Assembly: GCA_038380795.1 (NCBI GenBank)
Contig: CM076262.1
Location: 69,460,629-69,524,628, forward strand
Direction: 5' to 3'
DNA: 64,000 nucleotides
Origin: Pyrocephalus nanus
Lineage: Eukaryota > Chordata > Aves > Passeriformes > Tyrannidae
Part shown: one piece after another, positions 10,548-23,600 of the stretch
How the letters are laid out: every line of letters begins with the position of its first letter
How positions within the stretch are numbered: the first letter of the stretch is position 1
Translations under genes and position numbers: made by a program
The notes under the pieces: generated by a model
What the model was told of the DNA's origin: nothing
What the model saw: only the letters and a program-made list of their open reading frames with translations
Database searches by the model: none

Positions 10548-13500
10548 GTAGGTTCAAAACCCACAGTGAAACCCTTCTTGGAGAAGTTGCAAGAAGCAAC
10601 TGCACAACTTAGTGACCTCCAGGATGGGTTAAGATGTTGGTGAACTATTGCTGTAAATGATGCTGTAAATACTGCTGTGTAAATGATGGGAGGTAATTGC
10701 CTCGTGGTACAATTTGGGGGTTAGTTTGGTTTGAAATAAAGTGAGATGGGAGTGACTGAAAGGGGTGGAAGAATCCAAGATTGACAGTGTATATTCACAC
10801 TGTGATATGAGTATACACTTCTCCTTCTGACCTTTGCCATGCCAAAGCCCACACAATTCCATACAGTTTATCCTGGCCTGAACCCTTGTTTTTAAGTATA
10901 TCAGGTTTTCTAGAATAGCAGATATCCCTAATTTTAATTTTTAAAACCACAAGGAGCTGTAGATTCCCTTCCCTTATGAGTTTTTCCTTTTCAGTGCCTA
11001 CCTGAGCTGTTTGTGTATTTAGCTTCCAGGTGTTTATTCTGGTGAGGCCTTTCTTTAGGAACCTGAAGGTGCCATTTGATCTGTTGATACATCTGGCCTG
11101 TGATAATGTCAAGAAATCAAGTCTTTGAGAAGCATAAAAGGGTGAACTTAGTCTCCCTCAAATTATTTTTTGTTGGCTCTTTTACAGCACTCCATGGCTT
11201 TTTTTTTTATTTATTTTATTTTTAGAATTGAGGGTATAAGATCAAGATGGCCAGTTCCTATATCAGCCTCACATCTGCCTTATCCTGACATAAAATCACT
11301 TCATGCACTAATTTAATCCAGTTTTATTTGGAACTCCCCCTTCTTTGTCTATCCATAGCCATGTTAGCACTTCTTGCATCAGCATCATACAGCATGTGTT
11401 TATCCTGACCACAGAGTCTTCCAGAGGCATTAATGTACAGGTTATTATCCCTTACTGAGGGGTTATGACCTGAGCACTTTGCTCTCAGATTTCTGTCTGG
11501 AGGAGCCATTTCCACACTTATCTCCCTCAGCCAACCTTCATGTGACCTGCAGATCTTGCCAGCTGTTAGGTTTTATACTTTTTTTCAAATCTCTCATGAA
11601 AATATCAAGTGGCATCATTCCTTCTTGGCTGCTAATCCTGCATTAGCCAGCTTTTTATCCATTTATCATGCATTTTGTTCACATTGTATAGTTAGGTCTA
11701 ATAAAATCCCACTGAAATCACTCGTCTTACAAAAGTGAAAATGTAATTTTACCAGCACTCAGGTTTGTTTTGAGGGCAAGTTTGCTTTCCCATGAAATCA
11801 GGTTCTCTGGAATTCTATACTAGCTTTGTGTCTCTCTTGTAGAGTCCTACACCAGTTACTCAGCTCAGACTCTTTGTCACAGTGCCTTGTCCTGTTTGTG
11901 TGTTGGCACAAACATTTCCCAGTGTCATACTTGGACAAAAGCCATTCCTCACACCTCCCTGCTTTGATCTGAGGAAGCTTCATTTTGCAATAGAGGAGGA
12001 AGGGAGCTACAGCAGTTAATGTTAATATTTTGTCATTTGTTCACTGTGTGCTTTTCAGTAAAAATATCCTTATTTTGAATTTCTTTTCTTTGCTGTCTCT
12101 GGCTTTTACAGTATTTTGTTACTTCAGAATGTAGCTTCATTAGCAATGCTTTGTTCCCTCTCTGTTTGTTTCTGTGACAAAGAACGGTGGCAATGACATG
12201 ACAGCTTGTTGTAATTTGTTTCAGATATTTTTAATTTGTCATTAGTTACATTTACTTTATTATTTTGCTTTATTTTAGTTCTTCATTTTTTTTTTCCTTT
12301 TAGCACATTGATCTTTACTCTGAAGATAACCCTGAACTGCTGTGAAAGCAGAGCAGTGATTAGATATGTTACTTGTATTTGACCCTTATCACATCCTAAT
12401 TTACGCAGTTGCATGATTCAAATCAGAAACCAGGTGGGTGACTTTTTGACAAGCTATCGATTCACATGGTAAAAAAAAAAAAAACAAACAAAAAATAAGA
12501 TGTTGCAAATAATCCACTGTGTGTGTCCTTTGTAAAACTTGTCATTTGTCCCTGCGTGTTGTTAGGGAGATTCAGAAATAAAAGATATTTCTTTACCCAG
12601 CAGAGGAAGAAAATATTATTATTATTGTTGAAAGTTTCATGTTTCATGCTGTACTTTATGCAGTTATAATTGCTAGAGCAAAATTTAAGTCAGTATCAGA
12701 TGTTTATGCTTGCAAGCATTTTCTTTTCTTTTTTTAAATACAGGAGAAATTTGGTGAAAACAGTAAATGGCATTTTCAGTTTCATGTTATTTTGATCTTT
12801 GGATCCAGAAACAAAACCAGGATATTATCATATCCACAGGAGTTGTAGAAAAGCCCTGATTTCATAAAACAGCCCTTTCCACATGTCATGTTAACATGTA
12901 ATATGTAGATGTTTCAGACAGTTTTGTCTCTGGACTCAATTATAAAGTTGCTGCATAAAAGCAATGGTAATTAAATTAAATGGGTATTCTTCTTATGCAT
13001 CAAATGCATAATTAAGCTCCCTGTGTAGCTTTGTTCTTGCTGTTATGATTAAACTCTCTGGTAGCACAGTCCCAATTCTCCTTTCATTTATTCCAGTTGA
13101 ACAAGCCTGGATTTTTGTCTTTATATCCACAATAAATGAGACAAGAATTGGGCCTCTCAGTCTGCTTATTCCATGGGGCTTACTCAGCCACAAGTAAGCC
13201 TGGCTGACTTTGAGTTAAATAAATTTTGGACTGCACTGGAACAGTTGTTGAGGGGTGAGCAGTGTCACCAGGTTCTGTTACTATTTGGGTCCCTGCATGG
13301 GTAAATATTTCACACAAGGAAGGAGTTCAGTGTCCAGGTTGCATCCACCCAAAGCTTCCTATTGCTCAGAATTAAAATTTAGGTGGCCCAGACTTGGTGT
13401 GGGGCACTTGTTGTCTTTCACAGATAGAAACTGGGCACTCACATTTAACAAATGAACCTCTCCATGTGGAGGAATGTAAATTCATCTGTTGGACTTATCT

Positions 13501-14006
13501 CCAGACACAAAATAATAGAAATTAGCAATGAAAATACCACACTTTAGTGATAAATTTAATACTCCAGATTCTGTGTTCCTTTTGGATACTTCCCTAACTC
13601 CCCAGCTGTGCTGGAGGCACAGTGATTTAGAAATGTATAATTGGCTGTTAGAATTATTCAGCAGCCATAGTTTGCACTGAAACCAGAAATCTACCTTTAA
13701 ATGAATACCCAGCCCCAAATCTGTGTTCATTTTTGATTAAGGCTAAAGTCTCACGAAGAACTGAATTATTCCTGTATAATGCTGGGCTGGTGCAGATGAT
13801 GAGGTGTATGGTATTTATTTAAAGGGTTGTAGCAGGATAATTGGGTAAGACAATGAACAGCCTTAGGTCTCATTAAGCTTTCAATGAAAGCCAAGGCCGA
13901 GACTGATTAAAATCTCCCAGATGATACTCGGTGCACAATTAGACTGTAGATATTCAGCGGCCTGTTACATCCACTCTCTGACTTGTGTTCCTTCTCTGTG
14001 TTTCAG
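10548..14006 (+). other. SULT4A1: SULT4A1 intron 6
   Basis: This 3.5-kb AT-rich intron ends in the TGTTTCAG acceptor. It has short T-rich runs (about 11202-11222 and 12287-12300) and an A run near 12472-12484. Open frames on both strands lack codon structure or family resemblance. Confidence 0.88.
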
Positions 14007-14119
14007 GACGAGTTGGGCTATGGAAAGACATCTTCACTGTTTCAATGAATGAGAAATTTGATTTAGTTTATAAACAGAAGATGGGAAAATGTGACCTCAC
14101 GTTTGATTTTTATTTATAA
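14007..14119 (+). CDS. SULT4A1: SULT4A1 exon 7, C-terminus and stop
   Basis: The last coding exon begins with two bases completing Gly248 and encodes RVGLWKDIFTVSMNEKFDLV to the terminal LTFDFYL, then TAA at 14117-14119. KDIFTVSMNE matches the K-x3-TV-x3-E motif that mediates dimerisation of cytosolic sulfotransferases. The usual C-terminal RKG..GDWK co-substrate motif is replaced by RGRVGLWK, as is typical for SULT4A1 and consistent with its atypical PAPS binding. Residues 249-284 appear identical to human. Confidence 0.97.
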
Positions 14120-14486
14120 AAAATGCATGCCTGTGATATCCAGATATAGCTAGAAGTGCTTTATGCATTCATTTATTACCTGCTGGACAAACTACTGTAG
14201 CTATTATTGTAATATTATGTGTAATAAGATTTAAAGAAAGAAAAAACAATCCAAGTAAACCATATCAGATACAATTATCTGTGATCCTAAGCAGCTGTTT
14301 ATCTTCTAGTATTTAAATCCTGTGTCCACATGCAAGAAATTCCCAGGCAATACTAGAACCTTCAGCTGTTATGGAATGTATTATATACGTATAAGGTATG
14401 TATCATATATGCAACTAGAATGTACACCTTTTCAGCCCCACATTGATTATTTAATGTGTTTTATAAAAGCTTGTCACTAGAACCTA

Positions 14487-14511
14487 AATAAATGTCCATA
14501 AACCAAATAAA
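14487..14511 (+). terminator. SULT4A1: Proximal poly(A) signals of SULT4A1
   Basis: Two AATAAA hexamers (14487-14492 and 14506-14511) lie about 370-390 bases after the stop codon. They could give a short 3'UTR form. Confidence 0.5.
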
Positions 14512-15704
14512 AATAATAATAGAAAAAAAAAGGTAATGATTTCTGAGGGAAACAAGTAACAGGCCAAAATATTACGTTAGAACGATCTCAGGGGTTAATC
14601 GTCACATTTATTTTTATAGCAGGTATAGCAAATATAAATAAATCCCATCTCAAAATAGTAACTGATCCAAGTGGGGTTCACATTAGGTTCTGCACACCTT
14701 TATCTGTATGATTTGAGTAGGTTTTCTGTGCACTGGTATATTCTGCAGGATGGGGCTTCTTATGATGTGTGGCTGTGATTGTCAGCCTGATCCCAAAACC
14801 CACCCGTGCTTTCACGGATGGCAGCTCACAGCTGGCTCCCCTGTGGATGCAGGTCAGCTCCATGGAGAGGGTCAGCAAACAGAAGATCCTTAAGCCCTCA
14901 ACTCTAGCTCAGTCCCACAAAACTGGGCTTGAAATGAAGGCATCTGGTGCAGGGGCTTTCTTGAAGAATCAGTCTCTGATCTATATTGCTTTCCTGTGTA
15001 GATGTGGATTTCTTCCTTTGGAACAGAGGAGCTGAGGTGCTGGGTAGCCTCTGGCTCCACTAAAAGGTGAGGGCACTTATCTCTGTTCATGGCTTGTGCT
15101 CCTGGACTCCACCAGCCCGAAGGGGAAGGTGAATCTTGGTGCCAGGGTAAAAGCAGGCAGAGGGAACCGCAGCATCCGAGGAGGAGAGTTGGTGGATGTG
15201 CCAGCAGGTGGGAGTATTGCACAAATATCCATGCAGAACACAGTTCTGGGAATTGTTAGCCATGGCTGGTCTGGATTATAATCAGGATTCAAGTTTCTTT
15301 CTGTATTTTTTTTTTTTTTAAACCTCCACGACAGGTACACAAACAGCCTGAAGCAGGCTGCTATCACTGTAGAACGCTCCCAAATTATTTTATTGTTCCA
15401 TTATGTAATGACATCCATGCTTTTAAGGTTCTCAGCTGCAGGAGGCCCATTTTTGCTAGTCAGATGTTCAGGCTCACCAAAAAAATGTGAGGAAAGGACT
15501 AGCTTTTAGTGTTTCAGTTCTGTTGGGAAACTGTCAGTTCAGCAACTGGCAAGTGGTGTAGCATGATGTGGCTTGACAGCACTTTTCCTTGTATATTTGT
15601 GAGTGAAAATGCTTTCAGTGAAATTTTATTTCTATTTTTATATTTTTAGTACTGTATGAATATTAAGCACTACACATTATACTTCTGTGCTTGCTTGCTT
15701 ACTG

Positions 15705-15710
15705 AATAAA
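15705..15710 (+). terminator. SULT4A1: Distal poly(A) signal of SULT4A1
   Basis: AATAAA is followed within 10-30 bases by TGTGTTCC and GTTGTGG, a GT-rich downstream element. This is the best candidate for the main 3' end of the gene. Confidence 0.65.
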
Positions 15711-15725
15711 AGATGTGTTCCATGC

Positions 15726-18700
15726 GTTGTGGCTGCTCGTTTTCTAGACCTGCTCAGGCCAGGTGGCCTTTGTGCAAGTGGTCTTGGATCCTCTCTCCTA
15801 CCCACAACTCCTCCCTGGAGACAGAAGAACCACAGAAATTGGTTCAGATAAGCACCTGACCCATGAGCTGTGTCTGATTTCAGTTTTTCTATTTAAATCC
15901 ATAGGTGGTAAGTCCCTCCCTCTTTTGACAACTTGAACTTTCAGGACTTGGCCAAATGTCACCAAACACAGACACCCCTTGGCCCCTGCTCTAAATTGTC
16001 TCTGGAGAGACATCTTCTTTGGTACAAATGCACTGCAAATGAAGAACAAAAATAGCAGAAAACCAAGAGAATTATCTTTTTTCCTTTCCTCAACTGATCT
16101 AGGCAAGAAATCTTTTGTACACAAAAGGTTCAGGTGTTCATTGCAGTGACGTTGGGCAGGAAAGAGGAAGGACAATAAAACTGATGAGTAACCACTGAAG
16201 ATTCTCTGCATTTTTGTTTAAGCATCACAACACAACACAACATGGCTCCAATAGTTCTGGCAATAATTACAAAGATTTATAGGCTTGAGTCACCATTATT
16301 ATAGGCCATTCAGTCATGCCTGGACTATAAATAACACCACTTAGTAGCTACCAGCAAGGGTTTAAAGGGAGGATTAAGGAACCACATTTGCTGCTTCACT
16401 CCCAAGCCCAGTGACCACGTTAATAGGAAGGACACAGCACAGAAATGGATGATGTGTAATCTCAGTACAAAATCCATCTGATTTCTTTACTACAGGATCT
16501 GCAGACTGGTGGCCTCTAGTGTTTGAATCATAAACCAGATGCAGATGAGTATTTTCTGCTGCCTGTCATGGTGTGTATCACACAGAACAGAAATAAGTGC
16601 AACCAAGAATCAGCTTCATTCTGGCAGTGGAAAGAGAGTCTGCAAAAATTAGCATCTTCTTTTAAGAATAAAGCATCCCAAGATTTTGGCATAATGAGGC
16701 TTAGACCTCAAGTGCCCAGTATAAACTGCTGGTTTATCTTCAGCATGTGGTAGGGAAGTCAAGAACTCTGATGGCACTCAGCTCTGGTCCATCAGCAAAA
16801 AACCCAGCCCGTTAAAAGATGGGAGAGTGAGGGCAAATCCTACAAGCAGGCTGGAACAACAACCCCTTACATCTCCCAGGCTTGAATCACACTTGGGTGA
16901 ACGTAACATCCAGTGTCCTTCTGAAAGCATCTGAGCTGTGGGGGCTTCAGAACTGAATGTGAGGGAAGTTTAAAAAAAATGCAGGGCAAGTCTTTGTGCT
17001 TCAGAACCCCAACGTGTGGGAATCACTATTACACGTGGGAATTCCTGTTAGCAGCTCAGGACCGTAAATTGCTTTCAGAAAGAGCGAAGCTCTTTGCACC
17101 GAGTAGAGAACAGAAAGGAGAAGCTTTTTTAACTTCCTGCTGATGCAGGAACCTCCATGAGGTTGTTTTGGTGAGCTGTGCTGTGCCAGCATCATTGTTC
17201 TGGATTTTGCCACTTCATCAGTGGGCAGGAGTTGTAAAGCCACACAACAACTGCTGGAGCCCTCGCTGTGCACAGATGACAAGCCCTGGCAGTGCACGCT
17301 GCAGCAGTTTTGGGAGCTGCCACCTCCAGCTGTCCACACTGCCCCTCTGCCAGGAATGGCCACCACGGAGGAGAGGCAGCAAAGGCCACTGTGTGCTGGC
17401 TCCTGAACTGCTGTGATTTGCAGGCTGCCACGCCAACTTACACTGACAGGGATGGTGGCTTCAGAAAACACGCTGATCTGTGAACCGAAGCTGCAAAGAG
17501 CCAAAGCACAGCCTCAGGTGCTGCCCTGGCTTGGAGGTGTCCTCCCAGCTCCTTGTCAGAGGATTTTCTGTCACAAATTTCACCTGTGAAAGATTGTCTG
17601 TAAAGGTGGAATCGTGTCCTTCAGCAAGAAGGACAGACAGCTCCACGCTGCCACGTGGGGTGTGTTAACTAAAGCCTGCCTTTGGGAGGAACATTGTCTT
17701 GCAGGAGGCAGTGCTGCAGTGAGACATGCTGCATGACAGCAAGCAAGGTGCAGAAAGGACGGTGAAGCAGTGGCAGCTGACTGCTCACCCTGATCCCAAT
17801 CACAACCCCTAACGTGCCTGACTCGCTCGATGCGTGTGTGGTACGAGTGATATTCGAAATAACTGCCACCCAGGCGTTAAACCCACTGTCACCATCCCTG
17901 TCACACGCCCAGCTTTTGCCAGCACTGAGCCGAAGATGACAATTTAATCCTCACAGGCAGATAGATAACAGTCACACAGCTGCTGTAACGGTGTGCTGGG
18001 ACTGCAGCCCTCGAGGGCCTTGCATCTGCTTTCCTACAGAAAAGAGTCTCTTTCTTTGGAATAGAGTCTCCCATAAAATATGTGAGAGCTCCAAGGGCCC
18101 AGAACCAATTAGAACAGAAAAAGAACCAAGGAAAACATTTAGATTTCAAGCTCCACTGACAATCCTGGAAATGCTGCAGGAGAATTTCGGTACCTGGGAT
18201 TGCCATCAATCCATAGCTGGTGGGATTTAAGCCCGCAAAGGAAGATTCACAGCGAGTTTCCAGATCCAGTTCTTCAACCACCCTGCTTCAGCCACACGTG
18301 CTTAGGGATTGGTCTGTCTTGACAGCTAGACCCTTTTGGACATGTTCCCTCAGTAAATACCAGTGAGATTAGAGACTAAAACTGGTTCTGACTTTGTTTT
18401 TAGTATTAAAGATCTGTGTAAGCCTGTGTACTCTAAACAGGATGAAAAAGGAATATAAACAAATACATGGTATGGGTGAATTCAGGCTGTAAACACTTGT
18501 TTTTTTACCAACTATGGATCATTTGGTCAAACTTTTTTACTCAGCAATCTGCAGCAATTTACATGAAGGCTTTGAAATGAAGAAGTCATCGCAAAACTAT
18601 TCTTTTTCCAGCAATAACTGTTGCTGTGTGCAGCCCTGCAATCCCATTACATACTTGTGCTCGAGTTGTTGTCTCTGAATGAGCACTATCGCTGAATCCA

Positions 18701-19939
18701 AAGGGACCACATGAAAGGTAAGGCACACACACAAAGTTTTGATGTGCCCTGTAGGTCATTAATCTAGAATAAGGCCCTTTTTTTCATGTTGGGCTGCAGT
18801 AATTTATGTAGTCCTTTGGAATTAACAAAAAGGCCACCAGTGCTGGGCCTGGGGTGATCCCAGTTCCCTGCTTGAATGGCAGGAAGTTCAGGGCAGTACA
18901 GAAGTCAGCCTTTTTGTTGTTCAACTCCCTTATTTGATGTGTTGTAGGTTGGTTTTAACTTTGGGGGAATTTCTACCTTTGGGACACAGAGTTACACAGT
19001 CCCTGGGTTCATAATATACAAAATTTTATTTTTCTCAAATATAAAACACACGTCCTTGTTTCAGTCTTTTGCATTACTCATCGGAACTGAACCTTGGAGT
19101 AGAAATTTCTTTATTTGCTGAATCATCTGCTGCAGCAAGAAGGTTATTGCCATTATTAGAGGGGTGCCCGGCCCCTGCCTGGTTGGTTGGAGGTTTATTT
19201 CCAGCTGTACCCCCTTGTTTGGTAAACACAGGAAGGAGTGAACATGCACAGCCACTTACATTGCATCAGACCTTTCAGTGGGCAGGGCTCTTGGAAGGGT
19301 TTTGTCACGTGCTGGAATCCAGAAAGCTCCGTCACACAAGGGACAGAGAGAACACGGGATCTGTGGGATTGTTCATTCTTTCTGGAGAGAGCTTTCATGT
19401 TTATTTGCTTCCATTTTGCACCTTCCACAAAGCAGGTGCTACTGCTGTTTTCCCTGGATTGTGTGAAGTGAGGAGAAAACCTCGTTGGCCGTTCCTCTGA
19501 GCGGGGCAAAGGCTGGCTGTGAGTAGCTGGCAATTCTGGAATGAGCCACGGAAAGAGGGAAAAGCAGCAACTGAAAGCATACTGATTAAAGATTTCACAG
19601 CTGGAGTTAGGGAGGGGAGAAAAGGAAGGCAGCGAGAAGACACCATTTTTACAGTGGGTGGTCGGTGATTTTTGCTAATAAACAGTGGCAAAGATGCTGC
19701 ATGCCTGGGAGACAGAGCCCCAGGAAGAGACCTCTGCTTCCCCCCATAATTTGGATTTCAGGGTGACTTGCCCTGGGTGCTTGTGGCAAGTGTGGGTGTT
19801 CCTGGTGATGGGCTGTGAGGAGAGGGCAGGGGCTGGACACAGCCAGACACAGCTGCTTCCAAGGCTCACAGGTGAGCCCAGCAGCTCTGGAACACCTGTG
19901 AAAGCATAGTTAGGAAAGAAAAACAGGCAATCAGCACAG
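15726..19939. other. Intergenic SULT4A1-EFCAB6 DNA
   Basis: No coding exon is supported here. The 17.0-17.9 kb stretch is locally richer in GC and opens several frames on both strands (up to 167 codons at 17001-17504, minus), none with a recognisable domain. One well-formed exon-like unit without coding potential lies at 18612-18717. No CpG-island promoter for a downstream gene is seen. Confidence 0.7.
18612..18717 (+). other. Exon-like segment, noncoding (possible 5'UTR exon)
   Basis: A pyrimidine-rich acceptor (CTTTTTCCAG) and a strong donor (AAAG|GTAAGG) bracket 106 bp. All three plus-strand frames contain stops, so it cannot be an internal coding exon. It lies between SULT4A1 and the first EFCAB6 remnant, where an EFCAB6 5'UTR exon would be expected. 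That assignment is a guess; the splice-site pair may be chance. Confidence 0.25.
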
Positions 19940-20610
19940 CTGTGCTGATAGAGAGGGAGGAGTGAGGGGAAATAAAGCTGTGTGAGGAAATGTCCTGCAG
20001 ACCCTAAAGTCAGGGAGGAAGAGGTGGTGGTACTTTGGGTCGTGAAGCAGAGATTCTCCTGGAGGAGACTGAGATTGTCACAAAGCGGGTGTTCCACCAT
20101 GAGGAGGATGATGTATCTGTCCTGTAGCCCGGCCAGGGACCCAACATCAGACCAGGTAAGCGGGAGCTGCAGCCTCTGGAGGCCCCTTGCTGGAGCAGCT
20201 CCTGGCAGGAGCTGTTGGAGGAGGTTGTAGCTGGTGGGAAGGGGAAAGGTGTGAGGAGGAAGGACTGTCGGGGAGGAGCTGTTATGAGCTGACTGCAACC
20301 CCCTTCCACCTGCTCTGCTCTGGAGGAGGGAGTAAAAGAGTTAGGAAGTGGAGTTGGGGAAGAATATTGAGGAGGTTTCTTGAGGTTTTTGTCTCTGTTT
20401 CTTGCCATTCTGTTCAATCTCTTATTGGCAGTCAATTAAATTAATTTTCCCCTATTGACTGTATCTTGCCTATGGTGGTAATTGGAGAGTGATTTTTCTT
20501 GTCTTTATCTCAATCCCTGAGCTTTTCTGCTTTGTTTTTAGCACGGTCCTGTTGAGGAGAGGGAGTGAGATCAGCTGGTAGCCAGTCCAGGTTCACCCAC
20601 CCACTGTAGA
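19940..20610 (+). mobile_element. Degenerate solo LTR of an avian endogenous retrovirus
   Basis: The segment matches, from memory, the layout of a frequent passerine LTR family. It has a purine-rich 5' part with repeated GGAGCAG/GGAGGAG blocks, then a GACTGCAACCCCC block. Next come a T-rich stretch with AATTAAATTAATTTT, a TGGTAATTGG..AGTGAT block, and an end near GTTCACCCACCCACTGTA. No gag, pol or env sequence flanks it, so it looks like a solo LTR with many substitutions. The long minus-strand open frame across it (19675-20298) is an artefact. Boundaries are approximate and the family name is not assigned. Confidence 0.65.
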
Positions 20611-23600
20611 AGTTTCTGGTAGCCCATTTCAGATCACGCAGGACCTTAGTCTGATGTGGTTCTGCTTGCTACAACCTCATCATGGGAACAACAAATTGTG
20701 CTAGAGCCAGAAACTCGATCTGTATATTGTTCTCCAACAATTGGAGAGGCTACAAGCCTTTCAAGTGAAATAAAATGAAATAAAGGACAAGGTTACAGGG
20801 ATCCTTGTACTCTAGGTTGCATAAAATAAAATGTGTTAGGCTTTAAAAAAAAATAGAAAATGAAGATGGGACTTTCTATCTGTGTTGCTTAACACGATAA
20901 AAAATGGTGAAGCTTTCAGGAACAAATAGAAAAAACATTCTATTGTAAAGCTTTATTTTTTTCTTCCAAGGAAAGAAAAGGCTGTGATCCCGTGGTTCTG
21001 ACAGGGACACTAACAGTTCCTCATTATTCTATTAGTTAGAAACTCTCTTCTGCCTTTCTATCTGAACTGATCAGAAATACAACATTTGTAAGATCCATCC
21101 ATCTTGTTACTATAGTGAAACCTGCCTCAACTGCAGGTACTGGCTATATGGACACTTGGGAAACTCTTATCAATTAAATTATTGAAATGAGAACCAAATC
21201 CCTTCGTGGCTATAAATGCTGTAATTCTTCTTAAGATATGAAAGCAAGCAGAGCTACACTGATTTATGATAACTGAGAATCTTGCCCTAAGACTAGTAGG
21301 AATGTACTTAAAAATATAAGCAATTGGTCTGATTTATGACTCTTTATGCACTGGGTGTGAATTCCAGGTAACTTATAAATCAGGAGCTATTCAGTGCAGG
21401 TAAGTTATTCCTGATTCATGCACTGATATTTTGCAGTTGTAAAGGCAATGTAAGTGAGAAGAGAACCAGACTGGGTGTTTGATTAAACTTTAAATTTGTT
21501 GGCTCTGTATCAGTAGAGTTTGACTTCTTGTGCAATATGGACTGTTTCTGAAGGGACTGAGAGAAAAGCACACACACTTCCACCAGAAAGTGTATAGAGT
21601 CCAGAAAAATGCCAGTTGGTTTTTATAAGAATATTTTGATTTTTCTGAAGTCAGAGAAAGCTCTGCTAATGAATTGATCCTCAGCAGGATGTTCTTGTTG
21701 TAGCCTAATTACTGAGCTACATTGCTGCCTTATTTGTTTGAGCATCCTTGTGTAAACAAATTGGTTAAAATGTACCTGTTGATGTTGTAAAAAGGGCCGA
21801 GTAGTATTGAAAGGCCCGTGATTTTCCCTCTGGCTTGGCTGGTACAGCCTCTCCAGGGTCAGCCCCCTGGTATCTGAGATAGTTTTCTTGTGCCTGAGGA
21901 GGCAAGAGCAGGATAATCTTGTGTTTGTTTGCTTCAGATAGCGTTATTGTGTGCCTGTGTTTATGATGGGGCAGATCTTGCGGGCAGAACCTTTTCCTTG
22001 GAGTTCTTGGACCCTCCCTGCTCATGTTTTTTGGAGAGGTACTTACTTACACTGCAAGTGTATGAGCCAAGTGACCGTGGAAATGATGGCACTTAACCAT
22101 GAACCACATGAAGAAAAAGTTGCTTTCCATCTGAGTGGTGGAGAAGAATGCTTGGAGGCTGATTTGTTGTAATGAATGGTTCCAGAGCCAGGACATCTGC
22201 CAGGGGTTACTGCTGTAAATGGGCTGTGCTGGCAAACTGGAAGTGCTCATGACTCTCTCTGGGCACTGAGGGGAACTGGCAGGACGTGATCTGTTCCAGA
22301 CTGTTAAACACTCCTGACCCTCTGAAATGGGATGGCTGCCTGTTGGGAATGGTTCCTTATCAAACTAACTCCTGAAACGTGCCCAGGAAGCTGTGTGACC
22401 CAAACTTGGGTCAGAATCCAGTGGGAGATTATTCCAGTGATGTGAGTGTACACAGGATGGAGGTGCAGTGCCCAGCACACACGTCATTTGCTGTGTGTTG
22501 AACAGTGGGAGTGGTCTAATCCAAACTACTTAATTTGTTTGATAACATGAAGATTGATTAAATTGATGGGTGTTGTTTTCTCTCCCTTCCCATTTCATTC
22601 CCCCTAGCAGTCCAAAGTACTGAGCTAGATAATGACAATTTAAACTCAGTTTTGTCCATATATTCATTTTGGATGGCTTTCTTTTGGGCAGGGTGGGAGG
22701 CTTTTCCTGTGTAAAATGCTGTATTTTTGCTAGATGACTAGTGAGTCTTGCTCTTGTCCTGCAGTTTTTACCTTGGCTGTGCAATATCTGCTCTTTTTTT
22801 CACCTCTCATCTCCCTTTTCAGAGAATTGACTGAGTCTCTGTGGTGGTAGTTGAATGGCAGGAGCAAGGAGCAGTTGATTGGCACATATCAGAGAGAGGG
22901 GGAGATATGCTGTAGTCTCTCACTGCCACTCAGTTTGGGGAAACCCCAAGTTTCTGATTTTAAATTACATTTGTAATAGAGGGAATAGGGTCTTACATTA
23001 TTTCCTTTGAAGTCTGATTGGGTTAACTTCAAAAGTATGAAGAGAACCAACCTGTGATCCAGTGCATAAGACTCTCAATATTTGAAAACATTTTTGTGAC
23101 TAATGACAATAAAACAGCATGGAAGAGACTGGGTGATGGCATCATCACCTGGCTTTTATTAGCACTTAAAACTATTCCACACAGGCCAAGATAAATGCCT
23201 CATCACACCTGAAGAAGTTTTAGGTTGGCAGGGCTATGTCTGATTGTTTTCCCAGTTAACTCTTCTGTTTGTACTTAGTGTAGTTTGCCTCAGATTTTTT
23301 GCTGAGGAAAATTAACAATAGCTCTTGATAAAACAGTAATTAGTGTAATGAGCTTGTGTCTGGTATGTGCATTTTTCGCCTGCAGAACCTTAAAGGTCAA
23401 GTTAAACATCTAAGCAACTGTGTTGCTTAATAAAATAGGAGGATTTCTTGGCTAAAAGGTGGTGTTTTAAAACTTTTGGAGTGCTGTAATGTGCACAGCC
23501 TTCAAGATAATGGCCAAAACATTTCTAGGTGTAATTCTGTGTAATGGGGTAAAGGAGTCAATGTAGCACTCTAGCCCCTGGAAAAGAGGGTGGAAGGGAT

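Larger units (their letters stand above)
14120..15725 (+). other. SULT4A1: SULT4A1 3' untranslated region
   Basis: AU-rich DNA of about 1.6 kb follows the stop and contains three AATAAA hexamers. The distal one (15705-15710) is followed by a GT-rich stretch suited to cleavage, and a 3'UTR of this size fits the mammalian gene. Open frames within it (for example 14890-15222 on minus) are judged spurious. The exact 3' end is inferred. Confidence 0.7.

Noticed and set aside
17001..17504. 167-codon minus-strand open frame and overlapping short frames
   Set aside because: Several frames on both strands are open in the same GC-rich patch. Cys/Ser-rich chance sequence with no family match.
19675..20298. 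207-codon minus-strand open frame
   Set aside because: It lies antisense across the degenerate LTR. It is Ser/Leu/Pro-rich with no domain, and is explained by the LTR's purine-rich plus strand.
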